In this document: piece after piece, positions 19,891 through 28,396 of the stretch
How positions within the stretch are numbered: position 1 is the stretch's first letter
Layout: every line of letters begins with the position of its first letter
Source of the DNA: Pantoea trifolii
GTDB lineage: Bacteria; Pseudomonadota; Gammaproteobacteria; Enterobacterales; Enterobacteriaceae
Reading direction: 5' to 3'
NCBI RefSeq assembly: GCF_024506435.1
Contig: NZ_JANIET010000001.1
Coordinates: 1,116,001-1,180,000, forward strand
Length of the DNA: 64,000 nucleotides
Translations under genes and position numbers: made by a program
The notes under the pieces: generated by a model
The model's database searches: none
Seen by the model: only the letters and a program-made list of their open reading frames with translations
Told to the model about the DNA's origin: nothing

Positions 19891-19975
19891 GCCAGCAAGA
19901 GATTGTTGGTGATAACCAAAATCATAAACAAATTCCTCTTTGACGGGCCAATATAATTATTGGCCTTCTTTTTTT
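19891..19975 (+). ncRNA. chiX: ChiX (MicM/SroB) small RNA
   Basis: Hfq-dependent sRNA that silences chitoporin and other mRNAs and is titrated by chitosugar-operon transcripts. I recognise the conserved seed TTCCTCTTTGACGGG and the adjoining terminator: GGCCAATA (19946-19953) pairs perfectly with TATTGGCC (19958-19965) around TAAT, then TTCTTTTTTT. A 5' hairpin (CCAGCAA/TTGTTGG from 19892) sits where the 5' stem of E. coli ChiX is. Length is about 84 nt, as in E. coli. Location between ybaK and ybaP is also the same. The 5' end is inferred from this length. Confidence 0.9.
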
Positions 19976-20000
19976 GTATTTTGAGCACATCTGGAATGTA

Positions 20001-20067
20001 GGTCGCCATTAATGGCGACCCTACGGATGTTTGGTGCGTTTTTGTAGGGCCGCCATTTATGGCGACC
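20001..20067. repeat. Tandem pair of GGTCGCCAT palindromes, copies 4 and 5
   Basis: Copy 4 (20001-20020) has spacer TA and an extended stem GTAGG...CCTAC. Copy 5 (20048-20067) has one mismatch in the left arm (GGCCGCCAT) and spacer TT. Both are in the same orientation, each preceded by GTAGG or GTAGGG, and separated by 27 bp. The pair lies downstream of ybaP (minus strand) and after the chiX terminator. Confidence 0.85.
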
Positions 20068-20073
20068 AATACG

Positions 20074-20874
20074 TTAACCCCTAAGCAAATCCGGCAAATT
20101 ATCATCGCCATACAGGTGCAGCGCACCCACCGCCACCACATAACGTCCTTTCGGTAACGCCAGCAGCAACTCGCGCCAGTGCTGATTTCGGTTGCGCATC
20201 AATGTGTCGTTCAATTCACTGCTAAAAGTGGTGGGCAACGCCACGGGTTGCTGGGTGGGCGGCGCATCCAGCCACCAGCTGATCATGGTTTGCAGCAGAC
20301 GTGCGTTGGTATGCCAGTGCTCCAGCGTATCCAGCAACAGCGGCAAACCATCCTGCGGCAGCGATTTCAGCAGGGCGATCTGCGTTTCCGGACCTTCCAG
20401 CTCGATAACGCGTTTGTTGGCTGCTTTGGCCGCCTGCAACAGCTGATAATCGATACCAAACTGCGGACGCAATCCCAGCCGCTGCGCCTGTTGCGCCTGC
20501 AACATCAGCGCGATCTGCCAGAACGGCAGCGTATCGAACAGGCTCAATGACAGCGAAAGTTCATCGCATAAGGCCTGCAGACGCTGTAGCACCTCGTCGT
20601 CGAGCCGCATGGCCAGCGGCGGATGTTCATCATCATTGCTGAACGGCGATCCGCCTTGTGTGATATCGGCTTCGACAATCAGCGCATCGGCTTTATGCAG
20701 CTGGCGCAACAGCCCGGCAGGCAGCGGCTGCATATCGCGCGTGCCCATGTGAATGCTGCCCGCCAGATGCAAACGACGATCGCCCAGCTGAATATCCATC
20801 GCCGGCCAGCTGTAGCTGGCCGGGAAAAGGGTCGCGATCCGTTGTTGGATGCTGTGCCACAGACCGTGTCTCAT
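20074..20874 (-). CDS. ybaP: YbaP, TraB/GumN-family protein
   Basis: A 266-aa member of the TraB/GumN (erythromycin-esterase/ChaN-like) fold family, proposed to contain metalloproteases. Two GxxH-type motifs typical of the family are visible: HLAGSIHMGT near residue 36 and VAVGALHLYGDDNL near the C-terminus. A central glutamate-rich region (RVIELEGPETQIALLKSL) also matches TraB proteins. E. coli YbaP carries a signal peptide; this one has no clear signal (MRHGLWHSIQQRIATLFPAS), so its location is uncertain. Position between chiX and copA agrees with E. coli. Confidence 0.88.
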   Translation of the reverse strand: MRHGLWHSIQQRIATLFPASYSWPAMDIQLGDRRLHLAGSIHMGTRDMQPLPAGLLRQLHKADALIVEADITQGGSPFSNDDEHPPLAMRLDDEVLQRLQALCDELSLSLSLFDTLPFWQIALMLQAQQAQRLGLRPQFGIDYQLLQAAKAANKRVIELEGPETQIALLKSLPQDGLPLLLDTLEHWHTNARLLQTMISWWLDAPPTQQPVALPTTFSSELNDTLMRNRNQHWRELLLALPKGRYVVAVGALHLYGDDNLPDLLRG

Positions 20875-20942
20875 TCCCTGTCCTTTTTAAGGCAAAAAAC
20901 CATGCTAGCGATTTCATCCGATGAAAAACAGGGCTGTAATGG

Positions 20943-23453
20943 CTATTGCCGTTGCGCGGGCTTGAAGCGCAACAAACGGTTAGCGTTGCTCACCACGGTA
21001 ATTGATGACAGCGCCATCGCCGCGCCCGCGACAATCGGGCTCAGCAGCATGCCGGTAAATGGATAGAGCACGCCCGCCGCAATTGGAATCCCCAGGCTGT
21101 TATAAATAAAGGCACCCAACAGGTTTTGCCGCATATTGCGCAGTGTGGCGCTGGAGATCGACAGCGCATCGGCGACGCAGTGCAGATCGTTTCGCATCAA
21201 CGTCATGGCGGCGGTTTCTACTGCCACATCGCTGCCGCCGCCCATGGCAATGCCGACATCGGCTTGTGCCAGCGCGGGCGCATCATTGATGCCATCGCCG
21301 ACCATCACCACTTTGCGACCTTGCTGCTGCAATTTCGTAATCGCCTGCGCTTTGCCATCCGGCAACACGCCGGCAATCACTTCATCAATACCGGCTTCGG
21401 CGGCAATCGCCTGCGCGGTTTTCTGGTGATCGCCGGTCAGCATAATCAGGAGATAACCTTGCTGATGCAGACGCTGCAGCGCCGCTTTGCTCTCCGGACG
21501 CAAGCTGTCACGCAGCGCGATCAATCCCAGTAGCTGCTGATTATCGGCCAGCAGCACCGGCGTTGCGCCTTGTGCCGCGAAGCGTTCGATGTCGGCCTGC
21601 GCGGCGCGATAATCAATCTGCTGCTCATCCAGCAGCGCCTGATTTCCCAGCAGTAGCGTTCTGTCGGCCACTGTAGCGCTGATGCCTTTGCCGCGTATTG
21701 TACGAAATTGCTTAACCGCTTCGGCGTTCACCGCGGGCGCAGCATCGAGAATGGCTTTAGCCAGCGGATGGCTGGAGCCTTGCTCCATCTGCGCCGCCGC
21801 GCTCAGCACCTGTTCTCGATTCCAGTCACCATACAGCACTACATCGCTAACCTGCGGCGTGCCGCGCGTCAGGGTGCCGGTTTTATCAAACACAATGGTA
21901 TCGACTTCGCTGGCCCGCTGAAGCGCATCGGCGTCACGCACCAGCACGCCCAGCTCTGCGGCGCGTCCGACGCCCGCAATCACCGACATCGGCGTGGCTA
22001 AACCCAAAGCGCAAGGGCAGGCGATGATCAGTACCGTCGTGACAATCACCAGCATGTAAGCCAGCTGCGGCTGCGGACCCGCCAGATACCAAATCAAACC
22101 ACTTAGCAGCGCGATCGCCACCACCACCGGTACAAACACCGCGGAGATACGGTCGGCCAGCCGGCCAATATCCGGTTTGCTGCTTTGCGCCTGACGCACC
22201 AAATTGATGATGCGCGCCAGCGTGGTGTGGCTGCCGGTGGCGCGCGCCACAAAGTGCAGCGTGCCGTCTTGCACCAGCGTACCGGCAAAAATTTTATCGC
22301 CCGGTTGTTTGGCCTGCGGTACCGCTTCACCGGTCAGCATCGCTTCATCCAGCCAGGCTTCGCCGCTGGCAACGTTACCGTCCACCGGTACGCGATCGCC
22401 GGTGACCAGTTTCAGCGTCATGCCGGACTCAACCTCGCTAAGTGGCAGCAGCGTTTCACCCTGATCGCTGATGACCCGCGCCTGCGCCGGGGTTAAATCC
22501 AGCAGACGTTCCAGCGCCTTCGAGGCGCGCTGGCGTGCGCGCTGCTCCAGCGCGTGGCCAAGATTGATCAGGCCAACGATCATCACGCTGGCTTCGAAAT
22601 AGAGATGACGCGCCTGATGCGGGAAGAATTCGGGCCACAGGGCGACGCTCATCGAGTAGAGCCACGCCGCGCCGGTTCCCAGCGACACCAGCGTGTCCAT
22701 GGTGGCGGTGCCGTGACGCAAACTGCGCCATGCGCTGCGGTAGAAATGCCCACCGGCAATCACCATCACCAGCAAGGTGATGACGCCGAGCGTGCGCCAC
22801 AGCGTTTGGTTATCTGCGCTCAGCATCATGTTGTCGCCGAGCATGCCCCAAATCATCATCGGCACGCCGAGCAGCAACGCCAGCGCCGATTGCCAGCTAA
22901 AGCGGCGCATGGCGTGCTGCGCGCTGACCTGCTGGCGCTCGCGCCGGGTTTGTTCATCATCGATCACTTCGGCGGAATAACCGGCTTGATCGACAGCGTT
23001 CACCAACGCTTCAGCGCTTGCATCGCCCAATATTAGCGCGCTGCGTTCACCGAGATTGACGCGTGCCTGGCTGACGCCCGGCACCTTTTGCAGCGCCTGT
23101 TCCACGCGACTCACACAGCTGGCGCAGCTCATGCCGCCAATCAGTAAGTGATGCACCGCTTCAGTGGAGGGTGCCGGTTGCGACTCCGTTGTCAGCGCCT
23201 CCGGCGGCGGCTCTGTAGCTGTCAACGGATCAGGCTTTGGGCTGGTTGCGTCGTCTTTCAGTACGGCGTGATAACCGGCTTGTTCAACCGTGGCGATCAA
23301 ATCGCTGGCGCTCGCTGCGCCGGTGACGCGCGCTTCTTGCTGCGTGACGTCGGCTTGTTCAACATCGCTGCGCTGCTCCAGCGCTTCTTTTACGCGTTTA
23401 ACACAGTGGCCGCAGGACAAGCCGTCCAGCGCCAGCAATTGGGTGTGTGACAT
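20943..23453 (-). CDS. copA: CopA, Cu(I)-exporting P-type ATPase
   Basis: Exports Cu+ (and Ag+) from cytosol to periplasm. The 836-aa P1B ATPase has two N-terminal metal-binding domains: GLSCGHC with Cys14/Cys17 and GMSCASC with Cys110/Cys113. It has eight membrane helices, the intramembrane CPC motif (IIACPCALG), phosphorylation loop DKTGTLT, and hinge [16 protein letters not shown]. The start at 23453 ([17 protein letters not shown]) follows GAGGAG; the frame extends 11 codons further into the promoter. A -1 frameshift site near codon 73 predicts a separate copper chaperone (see below). Divergent from cueR. Confidence 0.96.
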   Translation of the reverse strand: MSHTQLLALDGLSCGHCVKRVKEALEQRSDVEQADVTQQEARVTGAASASDLIATVEQAGYHAVLKDDATSPKPDPLTATEPPPEALTTESQPAPSTEAVHHLLIGGMSCASCVSRVEQALQKVPGVSQARVNLGERSALILGDASAEALVNAVDQAGYSAEVIDDEQTRRERQQVSAQHAMRRFSWQSALALLLGVPMMIWGMLGDNMMLSADNQTLWRTLGVITLLVMVIAGGHFYRSAWRSLRHGTATMDTLVSLGTGAAWLYSMSVALWPEFFPHQARHLYFEASVMIVGLINLGHALEQRARQRASKALERLLDLTPAQARVISDQGETLLPLSEVESGMTLKLVTGDRVPVDGNVASGEAWLDEAMLTGEAVPQAKQPGDKIFAGTLVQDGTLHFVARATGSHTTLARIINLVRQAQSSKPDIGRLADRISAVFVPVVVAIALLSGLIWYLAGPQPQLAYMLVIVTTVLIIACPCALGLATPMSVIAGVGRAAELGVLVRDADALQRASEVDTIVFDKTGTLTRGTPQVSDVVLYGDWNREQVLSAAAQMEQGSSHPLAKAILDAAPAVNAEAVKQFRTIRGKGISATVADRTLLLGNQALLDEQQIDYRAAQADIERFAAQGATPVLLADNQQLLGLIALRDSLRPESKAALQRLHQQGYLLIMLTGDHQKTAQAIAAEAGIDEVIAGVLPDGKAQAITKLQQQGRKVVMVGDGINDAPALAQADVGIAMGGGSDVAVETAAMTLMRNDLHCVADALSISSATLRNMRQNLLGAFIYNSLGIPIAAGVLYPFTGMLLSPIVAGAAMALSSITVVSNANRLLRFKPAQRQ
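23230..23241 (-). promoter_or_regulatory. Programmed -1 frameshift site in copA giving CopA(Z)
   Basis: The heptamer C-CCA-AAG (minus strand of 23235-23241) spans codons 72-73 in the slip-competent frame. After a -1 slip the next codons are GCC (Ala) and TGA (23230-23232). The product would be a 74-aa protein consisting of metal-binding domain 1. E. coli copA carries the same heptamer at the equivalent position between the two domains and produces the CopA(Z) chaperone. A GC-rich region with a possible CGCC/GGCG stem follows. Confidence 0.8.
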
Positions 23454-23508
23454 AGTGAACTCCTCAGGTAATGATTTTGACTGCATGCAAAATTTGCATT
23501 AGAACTAA

Positions 23509-23539
23509 AGCCTAAACCTTCCCCTGAATGGAAGGTCAA
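23509..23539 (-). promoter_or_regulatory. copA promoter with CueR operator
   Basis: On the minus strand the -35 TTGACC (23534-23539) and -10 TAGGCT (23509-23514) are separated by 19 bp. ACCTTCC and GGAAGGT form the dyad within the spacer. The overlong 19-bp spacer with a central dyad is the hallmark of MerR-family (CueR) activated promoters and matches E. coli PcopA. Confidence 0.88.
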
Positions 23540-23548
23540 GGGGGAAAA

Positions 23549-23965
23549 ATGAACATCAGCGATGTGGCAAAAAAAACCGGACTCACCAGCAAAGCGATTC
23601 GCTTCTACGAAGAGAAGGGCGTAGTGACGCCGCCCTCGCGCAGTGACAATGGTTATCGTCATTACGCAGCGCACCATATTGATGAGCTGAATCTGCTGCG
23701 TCAGGCGCGTCAGGTGGGATTTACGCTGGAAGAGTGCCGTGAACTGGTGACGCTGTTCAACGATCCCGCGCGCCACAGCGCCGATGTGAAAGCGCGCACC
23801 TTGCAGAAAGCCGACGAGATTGCTGCGCACATCGAAGAGTTACATGCGATGCGCGCGCGCTTACTGGAGCTGGCGGAGGCTTGCCCGGGCGATGACAGCG
23901 CCGAGTGCCCAATCATCAATCACCTTGCCGCTTGCTGCCATCACGCCGATGGAAAGCGCGGCTGA
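23549..23965 (+). CDS. cueR: CueR, copper-responsive MerR-family activator
   Basis: Senses Cu+ and activates copA (and usually cueO). The 138 aa begin [20 protein letters not shown]. The MerR helix-turn-helix is at residues 1-40, then the dimerisation helix, then the metal loop with Cys112 and Cys120, the same numbers as in E. coli. A CCHH tail is conserved. The start at 23549 aligns with E. coli; an earlier in-frame ATG at 23528 lies inside the copA operator. In E. coli ybaS and ybaT separate copA and cueR; here the genes are directly divergent. The last 25 bases overlap the convergent ybbJ. Confidence 0.96.
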   Translation: MNISDVAKKTGLTSKAIRFYEEKGVVTPPSRSDNGYRHYAAHHIDELNLLRQARQVGFTLEECRELVTLFNDPARHSADVKARTLQKADEIAAHIEELHAMRARLLELAEACPGDDSAECPIINHLAACCHHADGKRG

Positions 23966-24402
23966 ATCATCAGCGTAATGCCGACCACGCCGGTGACAAT
24001 CACTGGCGTACCTGCCGGCAGATCGCTATCCGCCTGCACGCGCCAGCTGCTGTCGCCGATGCGCACGTGACCAAGGCCATTTTTCAGCGCGTTATCCAGC
24101 GTCAGCTGCATGCCCATTAACTGATTGCCGCGTTGGTTAAGCGTGTTGGCGACCTGCGACGATTCGCGATAGCGCATCCAGCGATGCCAGAAAAACGCGC
24201 TGAGCAGCGTCATCACCGCAAACACAATGCCCTGGCTGGTCCATGAAATGGGAAACAACCATTCGATCAGCGCCACCGCGACGGCGGCCAAGCCACTCCA
24301 CAGCAGATAACCGCTGGTGCCGAGCATTTCGGCGGCCAGCAGCAGGCCGCCCAACGTCAGCCAGAACCAGTGTGGATGCGCAATCAACTCCATCAGGATC
24401 AT
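23941..24402 (-). CDS. ybbJ: YbbJ, NfeD-like inner-membrane protein
   Basis: A 153-aa protein with three membrane segments (about residues 10-50 and 55-75) and a C-terminal OB-fold domain (about 90-150: [20 protein letters not shown]), typical of short NfeD proteins. These partner with SPFH/stomatin proteins in membrane quality control. The start overlaps the qmcA stop (ATGA-type junction), indicating coupled expression with qmcA. The 3' end overlaps cueR tail to tail. Confidence 0.92.
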   Translation of the reverse strand: MILMELIAHPHWFWLTLGGLLLAAEMLGTSGYLLWSGLAAVAVALIEWLFPISWTSQGIVFAVMTLLSAFFWHRWMRYRESSQVANTLNQRGNQLMGMQLTLDNALKNGLGHVRIGDSSWRVQADSDLPAGTPVIVTGVVGITLMIQPRFPSA

Positions 24403-25313
24403 GGTCGGCGCTCCGTTCGGCTCTCCTTCAGTAACTCACTGATACCGGCAATTGAACCGAGCAGGCTGCTCGCATCCAGCGGCATCATCACCACTTTGCT
24501 GTTGTTGGCTTCGCCAATTTTTTGCAGCGCGTCGGTGTATTTCTGCGCCACGAAGTAGTTCACCGCCTGAATATCGCCGGCGGCTATAGCCTCAGAAACC
24601 ATGCGCGTCGCCGTGGCTTCCGCTTCCGCCTGACGCTCACGGGCTTCGGCTTGCAGGAAGGCGGAGGTGCGTTCACCTTCGGCTTTGAGGATCTGCGACT
24701 GCTTTTCACCTTCGGCGCGCAAAATCGCCGCCTGACGTACGCCTTCGGCGGCAAGGATATCGGCGCGTTTGGTACGTTCCGCCTTCATCTGCGCGTTCAT
24801 CGCGGCGATCAATTCCTGCGGCGGGCGCACGTCACGAATTTCGATACGGGTAATTTTCACGCCCCACGGATTGGTGGCTTCATCGACGATATGCAGCAGA
24901 CGCGTGTTGATGTTGTCGCGCTGCGACAGCATCTCATCCAGCTCCATGCTGCCGAGCACGGTGCGGATGTTGGTCATGGTCAGATTGAGGATCGAGAGTT
25001 CAAGATTGCTGACTTCATAGGCGGCGCGCGCCGGATCGACAACCTGGATAAAGCACACTGCATCAATAGTGACGTTGGCGTTGTCTTTAGAGATGATTTC
25101 CTGGGAAGGGATGTCGAGTACCTGCTCCATCATATTGATTTTGCGACCAATACGATCCATGAACGGTACAAGCAGATTGAGGCCGGGCTCCAGCGTTTTG
25201 GTATAACGGCCAAAGCGTTCTACCGTCCACTGATAGCCTTGTGGAACAATTTTTACACCGGCCCACACGGTAACGAGTGCGAGCACAATGATGACGGGAA
25301 TGACCGTTAACAT
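24399..25313 (-). CDS. qmcA: QmcA, SPFH/band-7 (stomatin-like) protein
   Basis: Membrane-anchored scaffold linked to FtsH-type quality control. The 304 aa compare with 305 in E. coli. One N-terminal membrane helix (about 3-20) is followed by the band-7 domain ([20 protein letters not shown]). A long Ala/Glu-rich coiled-coil follows at about 170-230 ([20 protein letters not shown]). It is the first gene of the qmcA-ybbJ pair. A GGAGGTT ribosome-binding site precedes the ATG. Confidence 0.95.
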   Translation of the reverse strand: MLTVIPVIIVLALVTVWAGVKIVPQGYQWTVERFGRYTKTLEPGLNLLVPFMDRIGRKINMMEQVLDIPSQEIISKDNANVTIDAVCFIQVVDPARAAYEVSNLELSILNLTMTNIRTVLGSMELDEMLSQRDNINTRLLHIVDEATNPWGVKITRIEIRDVRPPQELIAAMNAQMKAERTKRADILAAEGVRQAAILRAEGEKQSQILKAEGERTSAFLQAEARERQAEAEATATRMVSEAIAAGDIQAVNYFVAQKYTDALQKIGEANNSKVVMMPLDASSLLGSIAGISELLKESRTERRP

Positions 25314-25376
25314 ATAACCTCCTGGCTGTCAGATTGTCGGGCCGAGTCGTTCGGCCCGTTTAACGCGCGGTACCGA

Positions 25377-26231
25377 TCAGTACAGCAGCGAGTAAAGCTG
25401 GCGGCGATAGCGCGTGGCGAGGGTGTCGCCGGTGCCGAGTGCGGCCAAAATCTCCTGGAACATTTTACGCACCTGGCCGTCACCGACGCTGAGATCGCTT
25501 TTCAGGAAGCTGAACAACAACTCCAGCGCTTCCTCATTGCGGCCAACCTGATGCAGCTGTAACGACAGTTTAGCAGCCAGCTCGGCATTGGTTGGATCGC
25601 TGGCTAACTGCTCCTGCAACAGCTGAATTTCTGGTGTATCGGCGGCCTGTTTTAACAGGTCGATTTGTGAAACCAGGCTCTGATAGCGCGTGTCCTGATC
25701 CTGCAACGGCACCGCATCCAGCACGGTTTCTGCTTCGTCGCTGCGGTTCAGGGTGATCAGCACTTCCGCCAGCAGGAAACCAATTTCGCTGTTTTTGTTG
25801 CTCAGCTGCCAGGCATCTTTCAGCAGCGGCAGCGCTTCCAGCGGCTTGCCTTCGTGCATCAGCTGCATCGCCTGCTGCGCTTTAACTTCTTCTTCACGCG
25901 GCAACACTTTTTGCAGCAGGGCGCGAATCGCCTCTTCCGGCTGTGGTCCCTGGAAGCCGTCCACCGGCTGACCGTTCTGGAACAGGTAAACGGTTGGAAT
26001 GGAGCGCAGGCCAAACTGCGATGCCACCATCTGCTCTTTATCGCAATCCAGCTTCGCCAAAATAAATTGACCCGCATACTCCTGCGCCAGGCGATCCAGC
26101 ACCGGCGTCAGTTCCAGACAGTGCTGACTGCGTTCGGACCAGAAATAAAACAGCACCGGCAGCTGCATCGACTGTTCTAAGGTCTGCTGCAGGTTGGATT
26201 CGTTGATGTCGATAATCAAAGCGTGTGACAT
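25377..26231 (-). CDS. cnoX: CnoX (YbbN), chaperedoxin
   Basis: Protein-folding holdase that delivers substrates to GroEL and DnaK under bleach stress. The 284 aa have a thioredoxin domain (1-110) in which the usual CxxC is SxxC (Ser35-Gln-His-Cys38), as in E. coli, so it is not a classic reductase. TPR repeats fill 115-284 ([39 protein letters not shown]). Sits between qmcA and ybbO as in E. coli. Confidence 0.95.
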   Translation of the reverse strand: MSHALIIDINESNLQQTLEQSMQLPVLFYFWSERSQHCLELTPVLDRLAQEYAGQFILAKLDCDKEQMVASQFGLRSIPTVYLFQNGQPVDGFQGPQPEEAIRALLQKVLPREEEVKAQQAMQLMHEGKPLEALPLLKDAWQLSNKNSEIGFLLAEVLITLNRSDEAETVLDAVPLQDQDTRYQSLVSQIDLLKQAADTPEIQLLQEQLASDPTNAELAAKLSLQLHQVGRNEEALELLFSFLKSDLSVGDGQVRKMFQEILAALGTGDTLATRYRRQLYSLLY

Positions 26232-26310
26232 GAATACGTCTCTTGTCAGAAAGTGTGTTGAGGATATGGGGGCAAGCTGCCCCGGTTCAAGTTTGATTCT
26301 GCGTTGCAGC

Positions 26311-27084
26311 TTAGTTGCTGCGCAAAATGCGATCCAGTATCCAACCTGGCAGCAGGCGTTTCAGCAGACTCATCGCCCAGGCCACCAGTGTCACCGGATA
26401 GCGCAGACGCGGATGTTTGCTCTCTAACGCGTGGCGCAGCTTCGGCAAAATCGCTTCCGGCGGCAGAGTAAAACGCGCGGCGATGCCCGGATTGCGCACC
26501 GGTTTATCCTGCTGGCCCTGATGCACGTTATCGGTGAAACGGGTGCTGATCGGGCCCGGCTCAATCAGGCTGACGCGCACGCCTGAGTCGCGCACTTCGA
26601 GACGCAGCGCATCGCTCCAGGCTTCCAGCGCCCACTTGCTGGCGGCATAAGCGCCGCGTCCTGGCGTGGAGATCAGTCCCAGCACCGAGCTGGTATTGAC
26701 GATGCGTCCGTTGCCGCTGGCTTGCAGCGCAGGCAGCAGGCGCATGGTCAGTTGATGAGTGCCAAACAGGTTGGTGGAAAATTGCTTCTCTAACTGCTGA
26801 CGCGTAACGCTGCTGAGCGGCCCATATTGACCAAAACCGCCGTTGTTAAACAGCGCGTGCAGGCGATGATCGGTGATTTCCAGCACGCGATCGGCGGCGG
26901 CATCGACGCTGGCGGCATCATCCAAATCCAGCTGCACGCCAATAAATCCCAGCGCTTCCATACGTGCCACATCGTCGGCGCGGCGACAGGCGGCCAGCAC
27001 GCGATAGCCGCGCGATAAAAGGTCGTTCGCGGCGACCAATCCAATGCCGCTCGAGCAGCCGGTGATGAGAATTGTTCTTTGCAT
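26311..27084 (-). CDS. ybbO: YbbO, short-chain dehydrogenase/reductase (aldehyde reductase)
   Basis: A 257-aa SDR oxidoreductase. The NADP-binding motif TGCSSGIG is at residues 8-15. The NNGG motif follows, then the catalytic Ser of NTSSVLG and the YAASK active site. E. coli YbbO reduces medium and long-chain aldehydes with NADPH. It is transcribed toward cnoX, downstream of tesA on the same strand (31 bp apart), so tesA-ybbO may be cotranscribed. Confidence 0.93.
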   Translation of the reverse strand: MQRTILITGCSSGIGLVAANDLLSRGYRVLAACRRADDVARMEALGFIGVQLDLDDAASVDAAADRVLEITDHRLHALFNNGGFGQYGPLSSVTRQQLEKQFSTNLFGTHQLTMRLLPALQASGNGRIVNTSSVLGLISTPGRGAYAASKWALEAWSDALRLEVRDSGVRVSLIEPGPISTRFTDNVHQGQQDKPVRNPGIAARFTLPPEAILPKLRHALESKHPRLRYPVTLVAWAMSLLKRLLPGWILDRILRSN

Positions 27085-27115
27085 TTTTTTACCCGTTAAA
27101 AATCACACGTCTGCA

Positions 27116-27742
27116 TTAATCATGCTTTACTAACGGAGCCAGTTCGGTCGCCATCAGGTTGGCGATAAACGGCTGTGCATCCGGATTGGGGTGAATTCCA
27201 TCCTGCTGCATCCACTCCGGCTTCAGGTAGACCTGCTCCATAAAGAAGGGCACCAGAGGAATGTCGTACTGCTGTGCCAGGCGCGGATAGATCGCGCTAA
27301 ACGCCTCCGTATAACGACGTCCATAATTAGCCGGCAGACGAATCTGCATCAGCAGCGGCTGCGCTTTAGCGGCTTTCACTTCGTCGATCACTTTGGTCAG
27401 ATCGGCGGCGATATTCTGCGGCGGGAAACCACGCAGGCCATCGTTACCGCCCAATTCGATTAACACCCAGCGGGGTTGATGCTGTTTTAATAGGCCCGGT
27501 AAACGCGCCAGCCCCTGTCCTGCGGTATCTCCGCTGATGCTGGCGTTCACCACTTTGGGCTGCTGTTGCCACTCTTTATTCAGCAGGTTCGGCCAGGCCG
27601 CCGTGGCCGACATGCGATACCCGGCGCTCAGGCTGTCGCCCAGTACCAGCAAGGTATCGGCGGCGGCGAGTCGGGACACCAGCAGAAGCAATAACAACAG
27701 GAAGGGATAATGCCAGCGGAAAACATTGTTGAAGTTCATCAT
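27116..27742 (-). CDS. tesA: TesA, periplasmic thioesterase I/protease I/lysophospholipase L1
   Basis: SGNH-family esterase in the periplasm. The 208 aa begin MMNFNNVFRWHYPFLLLLLL, with a cleavable signal ending near SRLAAA. Block I is GDSLSAG with nucleophile Ser37, followed by the GGND block and the catalytic DGIHP. The start at 27742 (or 27739, the second Met) is set by identity with E. coli; the frame extends 84 codons upstream on the minus strand but this lies inside ybbA. The 5' end overlaps the divergent ybbA by 33 bp. Confidence 0.95.
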   Translation of the reverse strand: MMNFNNVFRWHYPFLLLLLLLVSRLAAADTLLVLGDSLSAGYRMSATAAWPNLLNKEWQQQPKVVNASISGDTAGQGLARLPGLLKQHQPRWVLIELGGNDGLRGFPPQNIAADLTKVIDEVKAAKAQPLLMQIRLPANYGRRYTEAFSAIYPRLAQQYDIPLVPFFMEQVYLKPEWMQQDGIHPNPDAQPFIANLMATELAPLVKHD

Positions 27743-28396
27743 CTTACTAAGTCCGTCGGTCAGGGAGAGCATCAGCTGACCATCCTTACCGGAGTTGAGC
27801 TGGTTGTCAAACCAGCTGAGACCATCGCCCTGATTGGCGAGTCCGGCTCTGGCAAATCCACGCTGCTGGGCATTCTGGCCGGACTGGATGACGGCAGCAG
27901 CGGCGAAGTGCATCTGCTTGGCCAGCCGCTGCACAGCATGAACGAAGAGCAGCGTGCGGCACTGCGCGCGCGCGAAGTGGGCTTTGTATTTCAATCATTT
28001 ATGCTGGTGCCGACGCTGAACGCGCTGGAAAACGTGCAACTTCCGGCGCTGTTGCGTGGCGACAGCGATCGCGAAAGCCGTGCGCAATCGGTGGAGTTGC
28101 TTACTTTATTGGGCTTGAAAGATCGTCTGCATCATCTGCCGGCCCAACTTTCTGGCGGCGAGCAGCAGCGTGTGGCGCTGGCGCGTGCCTTTAGTGGTCG
28201 TCCCGGTTTGCTGTTTGCCGATGAACCCACAGGCAACCTTGATCGTAAAACCGGCGATCGCATTGCCGATCTGCTGTTCTCCCTTAACCGCGATTTTGCC
28301 ACCACGCTGATTCTGGTGACGCACGATGAACAACTGGCGGCGCGCTGCGACCGTCGCTTACGGCTGCGTGACGGCAAGTTGTGGGAGGAGTCATGA
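27710..28396 (+). CDS. ybbA: YbbA, ABC transporter ATPase
   Basis: A 228-aa ATPase of the LolD/MacB type. Walker A is GESGSGKST, the Q-loop lies in FVFQSFML, the signature is LSGGEQQRVALARAF, Walker B is LLFADEPTGNLD, and the switch His is in VTHDEQ. It pairs with the permease YbbP downstream; their ORFs overlap by an ATGA junction at 28393-28396. Substrate unknown; the family moves lipids, lipoproteins or peptides mechanically rather than by channel transport. Divergent and overlapping with tesA. Confidence 0.95.
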   Translation: MPAENIVEVHHLTKSVGQGEHQLTILTGVELVVKPAETIALIGESGSGKSTLLGILAGLDDGSSGEVHLLGQPLHSMNEEQRAALRAREVGFVFQSFMLVPTLNALENVQLPALLRGDSDRESRAQSVELLTLLGLKDRLHHLPAQLSGGEQQRVALARAFSGRPGLLFADEPTGNLDRKTGDRIADLLFSLNRDFATTLILVTHDEQLAARCDRRLRLRDGKLWEES

